This document shows positions 27,470 to 40,529 of a DNA stretch of 64,000 bases, piece after piece; position 1 is the first letter of the stretch; every line of letters starts with the position of its first letter. The notes beneath the pieces were generated by a model that ran no database searches, was not told where the DNA came from, and was given only the letters and a program-made list of their open reading frames with translations. Origin of the DNA: Cacajao melanocephalus (Eukaryota > Chordata > Mammalia > Primates > Pitheciidae); assembly GCA_963573385.1 (NCBI GenBank), contig CAUYLG010021656.1, forward strand, positions 1-64,000, written 5' to 3'. Position numbers and translations under genes: made by a program.

Positions 27470-27660
27470 CACAGCTGTCACAGAGTGCTTTCTGTTTTTC
27501 ATCCATAGTGCCAAGCCCATTGCAGACATTGTTGCTTTTAATCTCTATAGCAATCCTATCATGTAGGATACCTGAGAATTGAAGATAAATAATTGTCTAA
27601 GAGTATATAAGTAGCAGAGGATAAAGCCACATTTCAGAACAATATGATTCTGACCTATCA
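27470..27660 (+). mobile_element. MIR SINE
   Basis: GTGCTTTCTG...GTGCCAAGCCC, TTTTAATCTCTATAGCAATCC, CATGTAGGATA and AAGAGTATATAAGTAGCAGAGG follow in order the MIR consensus ("...GTGCCAGGCAC...TTAATCCTCACAACAACCC...GAGGTAG...AGCTAGTAAGTGGCAGAG"). About 190 bp, plus strand, ancient. Confidence 0.75.
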
Positions 27661-28104
27661 ACTGTCAGCCAACAGTTGAAATTGGCCTGTTTGGATTTTG
27701 TGCCCTGCAGTTTGTCACAGTTTGCTCCACTCTGTACGTGTTCAGCTTTTCTTGTGATTTGTTGGAAAGCATGGCCCTTTGGACCAATGAGCACTTCGGT
27801 TTATGAAAACCCTTTTTTATGGGGTAAAACACCTCCAAAATGAAGTCAAGCAAAGTTAACTATGTTAGGTTGTAGAAATACCAAGAATGTGTGCTTTGAT
27901 TTCAAAAACCGACCTTCAGCCCAGCACAAAAATATTTCTCAATAAAGAATAACTGATTGACTAATTGAATGAAAAAAGTAACAACTACAGGGCATAATTA
28001 ATAATGGATTTGTGTTCAAGGTCCTCTGTATTTTTTGTCTCCATATTTCACAAAAAATATTAACTTCCATAAATTGCTAGAAAATAACCTTGTTTTATTA
28101 ATAA
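27661..28104. other. Unassigned DNA
   Basis: Two overlapping minus-strand frames (27597-27794 and 27665-27853) fall here in different registers. Neither has a recognisable domain or a convincing start or splice context. No repeat recognised. Confidence 0.45.
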
Positions 28105-28115
28105 ATAGTGTAAGT

Positions 28116-28435
<320 letters not shown>

Positions 28436-28454
28436 ATAGTGTAAGTCATTTCTC

Positions 28455-28655
28455 TCAGGGCTTTATTTTTATCTTATTTAATACTTCAACCATGTTCTGA
28501 GCTAAATATTATTATTATTCCAACCTGACAAATAAGCAATATTCTATCAGGGTACTGATAGGATAAGGAACTTACCTGAGGTCACCTTGTCTAATGAGTA
28601 GCTTGATCAGGATGGGTTTAAACCTCATCACTATGATCAAGTTCCCAAAATGTGA
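28455..28655 (+). mobile_element. MIR SINE
   Basis: TTATTTAATACTTCAACCATG, ATATTATTATTATTCCAACC, AAGGAACTTACCTGAGGTCACC and GATGGGTTTAAACC parallel the core and 3' part of MIR. The Alu just upstream inserted next to it. Confidence 0.72.
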
Positions 28656-29644
28656 TTTTATTTACCGTTATTGAGTTTTTCATTATTCAAAAGTTTCTAT
28701 TTTGATCATGGCATTACATTAGCAAGTTGTTTAAATTTTTGAATTATAGTTCATAAAATACTTTGAAATATTTTGTGTGAAAATGATCTATTAAATATAT
28801 GAAAAAGCTATTAAATATGAAGTTTTACAAAAGTAACAGGAATGTCTCAGTTAATTGAAGAAAACAGTATAGTTGGAAATTCAGCAGTTGTTAAGCTAGT
28901 TGTGATTAAAGTTTATGTAAACTTCTTTTAGACTATGAAAGATATACATTATAAATTATTCAGTTTGTATTACTTTTAATGTAAATTGTTTTTTGGTTCT
29001 ATTTCTTTATATTGGCCTAAGTCTAAAATGAGTACACATTAAATCATTTAAAATTATGTTTTAAATGTATGATTGTGTTTCTCATAAAACAAATTATGAA
29101 CTTTCAAATCAGAAAATATCAGAACTATTTAATTTGTTTAAAGAAAAATATATGCCTAGTTATCAAAATAAAGTGTTCCCCATATTTTAATCATATTGAG
29201 TGTAAATTTCTATCATGAATGGTGAACATATTCTATTTACATGAAAGCAAAAATTAAAAAAGAAAAATAAGGACCTTCAAAATATGGTAAAAGATCAATT
29301 AAATCTGGGACATGGAAGACAATAGATAAGTTAAAACACACATAAACCACTTCTATTTATGTATTTATAGTTGCACACTGGACAAATATACATATCAAGG
29401 AAAACCACTGCCACTTTGCTCAAAAACAGAGTAAAAATCTATAAATAATTATATTTTAAGATTGTATGTGACGTTCATTTATAGTGAAATTTTAATGAAA
29501 TGTTTTAAATATATTTTCAGTATTTTATAGTAAATGACTCTCAAAACTATATCCTTTGCAGATACATGTAATGCTAATAACATAGGCTCTTAATATTCAC
29601 ACAGAAATAGCTAATGTGGCAGTTCTTACACTGATTTGCTTAAT
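28656..29644. other. Unassigned AT-rich DNA
   Basis: About 1 kb of very AT-rich sequence with no recognised repeat, RNA gene or supported frame. Confidence 0.5.
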
Positions 29645-29825
29645 AATTTTGTCAAATAACTGTTTTCTCTGAAGCCTCATTTTCTCCTTTGAAAATTGTA
29701 GGTTACTTTGTCAACATTTCAAATACTTGTGAGGATTTAATAAGAAAATACATGTAAATCTCATCCCCAGGTACATAAAAGCTTAACAAGTATAAATATA
29801 TTTGACATATATTATTATATTTCTA
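29645..29825 (-). mobile_element. MIR SINE, antisense
   Basis: TGAAGCCTCATTTTCTCCTT, TTGTGAGGATTTAATAAG, AATACATGTAAATCTCATCC and AGGTACATAAAAGCTTAAC correspond in order to antisense MIR ("...GCCTCAGTTTCCTCATC...GTGAGGATTAAATGAG..."). Ancient and diverged. Confidence 0.68.
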
Positions 29826-31088
29826 TTTTAAAAATGAGTATATCTAGTCAGTCATTCTTAAATATACAATCCATACGTTGTTCTTTAGTTGTTTTAATCT
29901 GTATGGAAATCATATACTTGTGCCCAAATAATAGTCATCTTAGGTTTAAATGGTGATCTCTCTACTCATATCTTCCCCTGGAATAAGTTGATGCTTGTAG
30001 AAACAATGTTTGGACAAATATAATTATATATTATTCATTAAAATTTAGAGAAACTTTCTGTGTGTACTCAGGGCTGTTCTCTTAAGCAAAACTGGTAAGA
30101 GAAATAGTGAATATAATTTGAGTAGATAAAGTTACTGTAAGAATTTTGTAGATGAAGTTACTATAAAATTATGCTTCAGGTATTCAGAGGCTAGACTGAA
30201 GAGCTCCTAGGAAGGAAAATAAACCTAGAAAATAAAACAGCAGACAATAAGTAAGCCAAAGTAAAAAGAATTTGACAAAATAAAAGAAAAATACAATGGA
30301 AAGAATTCCAATACTATAAGAAAAGTTAAATCTCAGATAAAGGGTAAGAGTGAAAAAATACATATAGAGATGTATACACATACATATATACTTGTGTTTA
30401 TACATATATATGTTTAAGCATACTTACACTTATATGCACATATATATCTATATACATATCTGTATATAGACCTAGATATAAATAAACATATAGATTTAAA
30501 ATGGAGGAATCAGTGTGGACAGAGCACTGTGCTACTTAGCCACATAAGAGATTGATGTTGCTGAATAGACAGTTCAGGACTATCATGATGATCATATTTT
30601 CAACATAATGGTTTCTGTACCTGTCAGAGGGAATTTTTGCTGTTGTTAACTGTCAGACAAAAGGGCTAAGGGTGAGCACACCAAAGAAAACCTAAAGATA
30701 GAGAAAAAAAATAAGGTCCCAGCAAAACATAACTTAATACTTTGAAAATTGCAATAGAAAAGAAAAATTGGCCAAAATGATAAAATGTGTGTTGTTAACC
30801 TAAAGTGAGAAAGAAAGTTATCAGAAGTCCATAGAAGTATCAGAGAAACCAACTGTGAAATACAAAAGAAAGATATAAAATAAGTAGAAAAGAAAAGATA
30901 AAGATTGTTTTAAATATCAGCAATGTAGGTGTTCTCTTCTTACCTGGAGAAATCTTTAGATGCAAAATATGTAAGGAAAGTTAATTATATTCCATACTTC
31001 TAATAAATACAGTAAAATGGTTTAACTTACTACCATATCTTGATGATAAAAGGAAAATAATTTTCTTTAAACCTTACTATCACATAGG
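29826..31088. other. Unassigned AT-rich DNA
   Basis: No firm feature apart from the TATA/CATA repeat at 30357-30500. The frames at 30184-30405 and 30646-30852 on minus are hydrophobic translations of A-rich DNA and are probably chance. Confidence 0.5.
30357..30500. repeat. (CATA)n/(TA)n low-complexity tract
   Basis: Imperfect repeats of ATACATATA, TATGCACATATATA and CTATATACATAT over about 140 bp. Confidence 0.85.
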
Positions 31089-31674
31089 TGAAGGTGTCAG
31101 AATGTGCCACTCCAAAATATGCCACTTTGGCACGAAGATTATTTTGAGCTACTGAAAGGCAATGGAAAAGCAGCACATACAAGAAAAGCTCTCTGTCCTT
31201 CTCTATTTGCCTAAAAGCAGGACATAAATTTTAAAAGGTGTTCCTCCTCACCTTTTTGTCAGAATGGACACCGATTGATCAAAGATGACCTCAGACCCTT
31301 GTCAACCTACAGATGGCACCAAAGGAATCTATATATCAAACTTTAGTAATTAGCCCTCATTTATTACATATTTACCTTTCCACACTTTGTTCCCCAAGAG
31401 ACTCAAGGGACTTATCCTTTGTCTTGTCACTTCTCCAAAAATGTATTGTTTTTTGTTGAAGATGCTATATAAGTAGGAGTTTTAAGCAGCGTCTTGGACA
31501 GCTATTCATTTTTTCCTTGGGTATTTCTCATGTATAAATGAGTTACACATAGGGTATACATGTTAAACAATTTTCATTTGTTTTTCTCTTGTTAATCTCT
31601 CTTTTCTTATAGCGGTCCCAACTAGTAATGTAAAAAGATTGAAGAGATATTATTTTTCCTCCCCTACACTGGCA
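31089..31674 (+). mobile_element. Solo LTR, ERVL-like, with exact 5-bp target duplication
   Basis: The block runs from TGAAGGTGTCAGAATGTGCC to CCCCTACACTGGCA and is directly flanked by ATAGG on both sides (31084-31088 and 31675-31679). TG...CA ends with a 5-bp duplication fit an ERVL-group LTR. A TATA box (CTATATAAG) lies at 31465-31473, a possible ATTAAA-like polyadenylation region near 31558-31566, and a T-rich U5 follows. At 586 bp it appears complete; no internal region is attached. The family (MLT2-like) is inferred from memory. A 105-codon frame (31639-31956) starts in its last bases and is incidental. Confidence 0.8.
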
Positions 31675-31977
31675 ATAGGTAAAAATAAGACCCCATTATA
31701 TTTTATACCCAACTTTTGCCAACTCTGCCTGCATATGCTTGACTTTAATATGTCATTATTTCCACAGATATGCCTTATGGAACTGGTGATAAGAACCACA
31801 AACCTCCCTTCCCAGCATCCATTTATGTGTCTCTTTTCCCATTTAAATCAAATTGTATGTATACGTATTTGGGTTTGGTGGATCCATGAACATATGTTTC
31901 AATGTCAGCCAAGATTCATCCAGAAGCCTCATACAAAAATGATTGTGCAATATTGACCTTGTGACTCCTCCATCAAA

Positions 31978-32098
31978 ATGTCTTCTCTTGCCTTTCTTCT
32001 TCCTCTTTCTCACTTCTTGCTTCTATTTCTCATCCTTGTCATCTCCCTCTTATTTCTAGTCTTCCTATTTCTCCTCCTCTTCCTCAGGCTTCTTTTTT
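31978..32098. repeat. Long pyrimidine-rich tract
   Basis: About 120 bp of mostly C and T (CTTTCTTCTTCCTCTTTCTC, TCTCCTCCTCTTCCTC) with few purines. Such polypurine/polypyrimidine DNA can adopt non-B structure. Confidence 0.8.
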
Positions 32099-34479
32099 AA
32101 AGTAGATCATTTCTTCATTTAAAACATATCATGGTACCAAGTTTTCCTCTGCATTTTGCTCACTGCGGAATATTGGTGATAAAGTTATGATTATCGGACA
32201 TTTGTCAAGTAACATCGTTTAGGATTTAGTCTATAGTTGAAAAAATAGGTTCAAGTAAGAAATTGTTAAACCTAGAAAATTAATTTAAAATCTAGTTTCA
32301 AATTTCAAATAGAGATAGAAATGTTTATATGAGTATTAATATGTTAATTAATAATATTAGCAAATTTTAGCAATGAAAATATATACAAGAGTAGATTATG
32401 GACTTGCTTGAATAATTTGTAGACAGCCTATATCAGTTTTCTTGAATTCATCTCCATATTTCAAAGGCATTAAGCACTCAATTCCAGATACCCAAAAGAG
32501 ACAAGTTCATTTTTTTTACTTTGGAAAAATAAGAAAATTGCAATGTGCACTTATTTTCCCCTGCTCCCAGAGTAGAGAAGGTTTTTATTTTCTGGGCATT
32601 TGTTTATCCTGAGTATTTTCAATAAACATTATAAATATGAGTCTCCATCTCAGAGAGTGGGTCTTGAGAATACAAACTTCAATAAATCCCCTTTTCATTG
32701 TCTTATTTTTTTCCTTTCCTTTGGTGTATTTTTTAATGAAATTCCTTCATGTCATATTATTAATATTTCTCACACATCCTTGTAGGCTTGTCTACAATAT
32801 TATGCTCACTTTTTATTTTTTGTTTACTTAACCACAGGGACATCATCACTCTTAAAATTACCAGTAAGTCTTTAGTGTTATTTAATACAACCCTATATGA
32901 TCAAATTTTAGCATTCTTCTCAAAAATGTATTTTTAACTTTAATTTGTTTCCTGGGTAATTTTGACAATCAATTCGTCCAGACCCTTGTTCAGAAAATAT
33001 TTATAATCTGAGATAATTTTATATGTTGTAAGAAAATATTAATAATTTTGCTTTTTAGGAGCCCAAAGATGTACAGTCAGTTGTTTTTCTTGCCTTTCCC
33101 TGCTGGTAGGTGTCCCTCAGAATCCAATTATACATAATCTTCTAAAAATATATGATACGATCTATTCTCTGTGAACCCACTTTCCAATAGTATGGTGTTA
33201 TGAGGGATTAAAATGCTGACTCCTTGGATTCTACGATGGCCTTTATAGGTAATACTGGAGAATTGCCATATCTAAATAGACATGTAAAAGTTGGAGTGAC
33301 ACTGCCTCTTTTAATTTCAATAGAATTTGTTGATAAACAATTTTATGAAAGATACATTAATTTTTTCCACACTCTTTACTACACCTTTTTAAAAATACAG
33401 CAGAATACTAAATTAAATGATGACTATCTATAGCAAAAGGACACAAATCTCAAAAATTTTGATTTAACTTTCAATATATCTAAAGGCTTAGTAAATAAAA
33501 TGATATCTTCTTTAATATTAAGGCATAAACTAAATGGATGAAAGACAAGAATAAAAAATCAGCGGAGCTGTAACCTTAAACTTTGCAAAGTCCCACTTTA
33601 ACCAGATTTTCAAGTACTGTTATTACTACTTATCTGAACCAACAAAGTGAACAAATTAGCTCATTTTGGTTCTCTTCTATAGATTTCTCACAGAATTTAG
33701 CTTTAAATTTTCCAATACACTCTTATTCTTGTGATTGGATTTGACATCTTCCATGGCATTATTAGACCATGACCATGCTTCACCTTATATATGAAATCAA
33801 TTTAATATATTTTCTGCAGTCTACTAATTTCAAATTCTTGTCCAAGTCCATAATGGTATAGAAAGACATAAATTCAAGATATGAATAACAATACTGCTAA
33901 TTGTGGAATATAATTATTTAGGAAGAAAACTTATAAAGCAAATATGTTTACATCTATAAATAATGCTGTTTTTGTTTAAGTTGAGAAACAGTAAAATTGT
34001 TGTTTGATATATTTTAACAAACATAAAGACAATTTTAATTTTGTTTTAATGGCTACTTGCCAATTTTTCTGGAAAAACATGTATTTGAAATTTAAAACTA
34101 AACAAATAGATATTTTTAAAATACTAAAATAATATTTAAATTATTAATACAAATATTAGATTCAACATCGTGAGGCCATTTCAATTAACAAATCTTTTAA
34201 TTATGCTTATGATGCAGTATTATCTTAAATCAAAACAGTCCTAGATTATAAAACTAAAATGCTCCAACAAAGACAGTGTAACATTCAAAAGGTCACTACA
34301 TAAATCCAAATAAGTGCCATAAAATTATATTAAAATGACTTGAATTATGATTGCCTTACAAAAAGCATCATTAATCTAAAATATATATTTTAAGTGGTAA
34401 AATGGAAATAAGAACTGGAAACTCTGTGTTATTGAAGTTCTATCCAGTTATAACATGATATGAACCCTGGTTTTAGTCT

Positions 34480-34489
34480 GTGAGTGTGA

Positions 34490-34525
<36 letters not shown>

Positions 34526-34541
34526 ATGTGTGTCTGTGTGT
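34480..34541. repeat. (TG)n microsatellite
   Basis: Pure TG over about 34 bp, flanked by imperfect TG-rich units on both sides. Likely length-polymorphic. Confidence 0.95.
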
Positions 34542-34627
34542 TTAGTACTTCTTTACTTTACAACTCATAGGAACTCTTTAGGATCATTTTGTGCATTCCT
34601 TCCTAGTCTTGAAATCTGCCATTTATC

Positions 34628-34646
34628 AAAAAAAAAAAAAAAAAAA
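34628..34646. repeat. Poly-A run
   Basis: Nineteen consecutive A. No SINE or processed gene copy is recognised upstream, so it is not obviously a retroposition tail. Confidence 0.9.
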
Positions 34647-35489
34647 CCAAATACTGTGAGTTTTTTCCCTGACTGGACAATAGTATTAGAAAGGAAGATT
34701 TACCCTTGTCTTTTTTCTAAGTTAAAGATTATTGAAACCTAGCTAACTTTTTTTGTTTATGTAACAGCTATGTTTGCTTTCATGTTTGATTGTTATACAG
34801 AGACCTAATGGCCCTGCAATCTCAAAATGTTTACAATTTGATGCCTTACAGAGGATTGCTGACCATGGTGTATAACAGCATAATCACTAGCTTATAATAA
34901 AAATCTCAATCAATGAACTATTTGTTTGGTCTTTATGAAGTTAAAGATTTTTGGAAATTATTTTGTTATTGCATTTCTTGAAAATCTAGTTCTTAGCATT
35001 GTGCAAATAATATTTAATATGTCTATCATATAAGTCATAGGCTTTTGTTACAAATAGAAATTATATTTATTATTAAAAAACTAATATTAGCTTAATAATT
35101 TCCCATTTGCAAACTGACACAGGCCAACAAAAACATTTTTTTTTCAAGTTAACTTTTAAATTATGCTATCATTTGTTTTGATATTCATGCTAATCTTACT
35201 ATTTTTGATATATCTGAAATAATCAATAAAAATGTTCTTAATAGCCATTCACAGCCAATTAAACTTCTGCTTTTCCTTTACCTTTTTCTGGTTTGATTGT
35301 TGAAGGTAACAGATATTGAATTATATTTCTAATGTTTCTAAATAATGAAAAAGACTGTTATTAAACTCAGATGTTTTCCTTTTTACAAGGGTCACAATAT
35401 GTTAAAAGCATAGTTCAGAATATTTTAAAAATGCTTAGAAATAATTATGTAATTGTAATAAAAATACTCTGTTTCTTCAATATAATATC

Positions 35490-36435
35490 AACAGAGTAAA
35501 CAGACAATCTATAGAATGGGAGAAAATATTTGAAAATTATGCATTCAGCAAAGGCCTAATATCCAGAAACCATAGGAAACTTAAACCAGCAATCAAAAAA
35601 CAAATAACTGCATAAAAAAATTGACAACACAAACAGACACCTTTCAAAAGAAGGCATACTTGTGACAAAAAAGCACATGAAAAAATCTTTAACATCATTA
35701 ATCGTTAGAGAAATGCAAATCAAAACCACAATCAGATACCATCTCACACCAGTCAGAATAGCTATTATTAAAAAGTCAAAAGATAACAGATGCTGTGGTT
35801 GTAAAGAAAATTGAAAGCTTATACACTGCATGTGGGAATAGAAATTAGTTCAACCATTGTGGAAAGCAATTTGTTGATTTCTTAAAGAAATTAAAATAAA
35901 ATTACTATTCAATCCAGTAATTCCATTACTGGGTATATACTCAAAGAAATATAAATCATCCTACCATAAAGGTGTACGTACACATATTTTCACTGTAACC
36001 CTATTCACAATAGCAAAGACATGGAATCAACCTAAATGCCCATCAGTGATAGATCAGATAGGGAAAATGTGATACATATATACCATGGAATACTATACAG
36101 CCAAAAAAATGGAGGTGATGTCCTTAGAAGCAACATTGATGGAACTGGAGGCCTTATTCTAAGCAAACTAACATGGGAACAGAAAATAAATACCACATAT
36201 TCTCAATTAAAAGTGGGACCTAATGAGTACATACAGACACAAAGAAGGGAACAACAGACACTGGCATCTACTTGAGAGTGGAGGATGGGAGAAGGGTAAG
36301 AGTCAAAAAATTACCTTTTGGATACTATGCTTATTATCTGGAGGAAAAAATAATCTGTACACCAAACCCCCACAGCAAACAATTTACCTATATAACAAAG
36401 CTGCACATGTATCCATGAACCTAAAATAAAAGCAA
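35490..36435 (+). mobile_element. L1 3' end, 5'-truncated
   Basis: Sense L1 distal ORF2 and 3'UTR: AGAGTAAACAGACAATCTAT, GAAATGCAAATCAAAACCAC, ATTACTGGGTATATACTC, ACCATGGAATACTATACAGC, ACATATTCTCAATTAAAAG, TGCACATGTATCCATGAACC, ending in AAAATAAAAGC. About 945 bp of an L1MA/L1PB-age element. Frames at 36036-36275 and 36223-36429 are remnants of L1 sequence, not genes. Confidence 0.92.
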
Positions 36436-37982
36436 AGATAATTTATTGTCTCACTCTTGCTGGAATATAATACTCTTAGTCAATAATAATTTGTGACCCA
36501 CATTTCTCATCAGTTCTATTTGTTTTTACTCCTAATACTAGCTAGGAGAAAAATGGATGGTCTGTCTCAACTACTAATATCAAAAGCAAGCGGGGGTAGC
36601 TATTCTTACATCAGACAAAGCAAACTTTAATGCAATGGCAGTTAAAAGAGACAAAGAGCAACATTATATAATGGTAAAAGGCCTTGTCCAACAGAAAAAT
36701 ATCACAATCCTAAACATATATGAACCTAACACTGGAGCTCCCAAATTTATGAAAATATTACTGATGGACCTAAGAATGAGACAGACAGCAACACAATAAG
36801 AGTGGGGGACTTCAATACTACCCTGACAGCACTAGACAGATTATCAAGACAGAAGTCAACAACAACGACAACAAAAACAATGTATTTAAACTGTATCTTG
36901 GAACAAATGGAATTAACAGATATACACACATTTCATCCAACAACCACAGAATATTACATACCATTCAACAACACATGGAATTTTCTCCAAGACAGATCAT
37001 ATAATGGGACATAAAATGAGCCTCAGTAAATTTAAGGAAACTGAAATTATATCAAGCACTCTCTCAGGCCACAGTGGAATAAAACTGGAAATCAACTCCA
37101 AAAGGAAACTTCAAAACCATGCAAATGCATGGAAATTAAATAACTGGCTCGTGAATGAACATTGAGTCAAAAATTAAAATCAAGATTGAAGTTAAAAAAT
37201 TCTTTGAGCTGAACAACAATAATGATACAACATAACAAAACCTCTGGGATACAGCAAAGGCAGGGCTGAAGGGAAAGTTTATAGCCCTAAATATCTGTAT
37301 CAGAAAGACTGAAAGAGCACAAACTGACATTCTAAGGTCGCATCTCAAGGAACTAGAGAAACAAGAACAAACCAAACCCAAACACAGCAGAAGAAAGGAA
37401 ACAACCAAGATCAGAGCAGAACTAAATGAAATTGGAACAAACCAAAAAAATTCAAAAACTAAATAAAGCAAAAACCTGGTTCTTTGAAAAGATAAATAAA
37501 ACTGATAGACCATTAGCAAGATTAACCATGAAAAGAGAGAAAGTTGAAATAACTTCACTAAGAAATGAAACAGTAGGTATACAACTGATACCACTGAAAT
37601 ACGAAAGTTCATTCAAGGCTACTATGAGCATCTTTACACACATAAACTAGAAAACCTAGAAGGGATAGATAAATTCCTGGAAAAATATAACCCTTCCAGC
37701 TTAAATCAGGAAGAGTTAGATACCCTGAACAGACCAAAAACAAACAGTGAAATTGAAATGGTAATTTAAAAATTACCAACAACAAAGGCCAAGACCAGAC
37801 TGATTCACAGAAAAATTCTACCAGATATTCAAAGAAAAATTGGTACCAATCCTTTTGACATTACTCAACAAGATAGGGTAAGAAGGAACCCTCTCTAATT
37901 CATTCCATGAAGCCAGGATCACCCTAATACTAAAACCAGGGAAGGATATTCCAAAATAGAAAACTACAATCTGATATCCCTG

Positions 37983-38603
37983 ATGAACACAGAAGCTAAA
38001 ATCCTGAACAAAATACTGGCTAACCAAATCCAACATCATATCAAAAAGAGAATCCACCATGATCAAGCTGGTTTCACACCAGGGATGCAGGGATGGTTTA
38101 ACCTATGCAAGTCAATAAATGTGATACACCTCATAAACAGATTTAAAAAAAAAAATCACCTGATCATCTCAATAGATGCAGAAAAAGCATTTGACAAAAT
38201 CCATCATCTCTTTATGATTAAAACTCTTAGCAAAATTGGCATACAAAAGACCCACCTTAATGTAATAAAAGCCATCTATGTCAAACCCACAGCCACCATA
38301 AAACTGAGTGGAGAAAAGTTGAAGTCATTCTCTCTGAGAACTGGAACAAGACAGGGATGCCCACTTTCACCACCACTCTTTAACATAGTTCTGGAAGTCC
38401 TAGCCAGAGCAATCAGAAGAGAGAAAGAAATAAAAGGCATCAAAATCAGTAAAGAGGAAGTCAAACTGTCACTGTCTGCTGACGATATGATTGTTTACTT
38501 TGAAAACCCTGAAGACTACTCCAGAAAGCCTCTAGAACTGATAAGTCAGCAAAGTTTCTGGATACAGATTACTGTATACAGATTACTGTATACAAATCAG
38601 TAG
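37983..38603 (+). pseudogene. L1 ORF2 reverse transcriptase fragment (decayed)
   Basis: A 206-codon open remnant of the L1 ORF2 protein. It keeps the RT core in order: [10 protein letters not shown] at residues 64-73 (catalytic Asp of motif A), [15 protein letters not shown] at 120-134 (motif B) and SADD at 165-168 (motif C), where L1 normally has FADD. The two catalytic Asp remain, but the preceding aromatic is Ser. Just after motif C the coding sequence is disrupted: a 14-bp direct duplication (38563-38576, 38577-38590) and a local deletion end the similarity. The initiating Met is simply the first Met in the fragment. As part of a truncated L1, this is inactive. Confidence 0.9.
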
Positions 38604-38658
38604 CTCCTCTGTACACCAAAAGCAACCAAGCAGAGAATCAAATCAAGAACTTGACTCC

Positions 38659-39051
38659 TTGTATAATAGCTGCAAAAGAAAAAAAAAAAACTACTTAGCA
38701 ATATACCTAATCAAGGAGTCAAAAGATCTCTACAAGGAAAACTGCAAAACATTGCTGAAAAAGGTTATAGATGACCTAAACAAATGGAAACACATCCCAT
38801 ACTCATGGATGGGTAGAATCAATATTATGAAAATGATCATGCTGCCAAAAGCAATCTACAAATTTAATGTAATCCCCATCAAGATACTGTCATTCTTCAC
38901 AGAAGTAGAAAACCAATTCAAAAATTCATATGGAGCTAAAAAAGAGCCCAAAGCCAAAGCAACACTAAGCAAAAAGAACAAACTGGAGGGCATCATACTA
39001 CCTGATTTCAAACTATACTGTAAGGTCATAATCACCAAAACAGCATGGTAA
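38659..39051 (+). pseudogene. L1 ORF2 thumb/C-terminal fragment (decayed)
   Basis: A 130-codon frame continues L1 ORF2 after the break, with KHIPYSWMGRINIMKMIMLPK at residues 44-64 and LPDFKLYCKVIITKTAW at the end, typical of the region past the RT core. It begins after an A-rich expansion (AAAAGAAAAAAAAAA) and stops at TAA where the L1 normally continues. It has no independent start or promoter. Confidence 0.85.
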
Positions 39052-40035
39052 TGCTATAAAAATAGGCACATAGACCAATGGAGTAGAATAAAGAATCCAG
39101 AAATAAACCCGAATACTTATGTGCAACTGATCTTCGATGAAGCAAACAAAAACATAAAGTGGGGAAAGGACATCCTTGTCAACAAATGATGCTGGGAGCA
39201 CTGGCTAACCACATGTAGGAGAATAAAAGTGGATCCTCATCTCCCACCTAATACAAAAAACAATTCAAGATGGATTAGGAATTTAAATCTTAGACCTGAA
39301 ACTATCAAAATTCTGGAAGATAACTTTGGAAAAATCCTTGTAGACATTGAATTAGGCAAGGATTTCATGAACAAAATCCCAAAAGCAAATGCAAAAAAAA
39401 TCAAAGCTAAATAGCTAGGACCTAATTAAACTAAAGAGCTTTTGCATGGCAAAAGGAACAATCAGCAGAGTAAACAGACTACCCACAAAATAGGAGAAAG
39501 TCTTTAGAATGTATACATCTGACAAAGGACTAATCTTCAGAATCTACAACAAATTCAAATAAATCAGTAAGAAAAAACAATCCCATCAAAAAGTGGGCTA
39601 AGGACATAAATAGACTATTCTCAAAAGAAGATGTGCACATGGCCAACAAACATATTTAAAAATCCACAACATCCCTAATAATCAGGGAAATGTAAATCAA
39701 AACCACAATGTGATACCACCCTACTCCTGCAAGAATGGCCATAATTAAAAAAAAATAGATGTTGGCATGGATGCAGTGATCAGGGAACACTTCTATGCAG
39801 CTGGTGGGAATGTAAACTATTACAGCCACTATGGAAAACAGTATGGAGATTCATTAACTAAAAGTAGAACTACCATTTTATCCAGCAGTCCCACAACTGG
39901 TGACTACCTAGGGGAAAAGAGTCATTATTCAAAAAAGACCCTTGCATATGCATGTTTGTATCAGCACAATTTATCATTGCAAAATCATGGATCCAACCCA
40001 AATGACCAACAATCCATGAGTGGATAAAGAAACTG

Positions 40036-40036
<1 letters not shown>

Positions 40037-40072
<36 letters not shown>

Positions 40073-40105
40073 AATACTACATTCCATATATATGATGGAA
40101 TACTA
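40037..40105. repeat. (TA)n expansion plus 26-bp duplication in L1 tail
   Basis: About 15 TA units at 40038-40067 lie in the L1 segment that normally reads GTATATATATACAC...ATGGAATACTAC. The following TATATATGATGGAATACTAC is repeated after ATTCCA. This is secondary expansion within the L1. Confidence 0.9.
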
Positions 40106-40529
40106 CTCAGCCATAAAAAGGAATGAATTAACAGCATTTTCAGTAACCTGAATTAGACTGGAGACTATTATTCTAAGTGAAGTAACTCAGCAATGGAAAG
40201 CCAAACATCATATGTTCTCATTGATATTTGAAACTAAGCTATGAGGATGCAAAGGCATAATAATGATAAAATAGACTTTGGGGACTTGGGGGGAAGCGTG
40301 GGAGCTGGGATATGGATAAATACTACAAATATGGTACAGTATATACTGAGCAGGTGATGGGTGCACCAAAATCTCACAAATCACCACTAAATAACTTACT
40401 CATGTAACCAAATACCACCCCTACCACAATAACTTATGGAAAAATATTTTAAAATGCTCTCAAAGTACATGAAAAATCATCAAATTCATTCTTCTACATA
40501 TGTACATTAATATATTTTTTTTGAGATGC

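Larger units (their letters stand above)
32099..35489. other. Unassigned AT-rich DNA
   Basis: 3.4 kb with no recognised interspersed repeat or gene. Contains a TG microsatellite and a poly-A run (listed separately). Frames at 32600-32831 and 33224-33433 on plus are short with no supporting signals. Confidence 0.5.
36580..40450 (+). mobile_element. Long primate L1 copy covering most of ORF2
   Basis: Sense L1 from within the ORF2 endonuclease region (AGCGGGGGTAGCTATTCTTA) through the reverse transcriptase and C-terminal regions to the 3'UTR (GTGCACCAAAATCTCAC, TAACCAAATACCACC). The 5'UTR, ORF1 and start of ORF2 are missing, so it is 5'-truncated. ORF2 is broken by stops and indels into fragments (37983-38603, 38659-39051, 39229-39414). 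The tail phrases fit older L1PA or L1PB subfamilies. It lies in the same direction as, and about 145 bp after, the L1 tail at 35490-36435. It cannot encode functional retrotransposition proteins. Confidence 0.93.

Noticed and set aside
31639..31956. 105-codon plus frame next to the ERVL-like LTR
   Set aside because: It begins inside the LTR, crosses its boundary and shows no domain or splice support.
34494..34742. Cys-Val repeat frame as a cysteine-rich peptide
   Set aside because: It is a translation of the TG microsatellite and has no further features.
37136..37612. 158-codon minus-strand frame with hydrophobic translation
   Set aside because: It is the antisense shadow of L1 ORF2 sequence.
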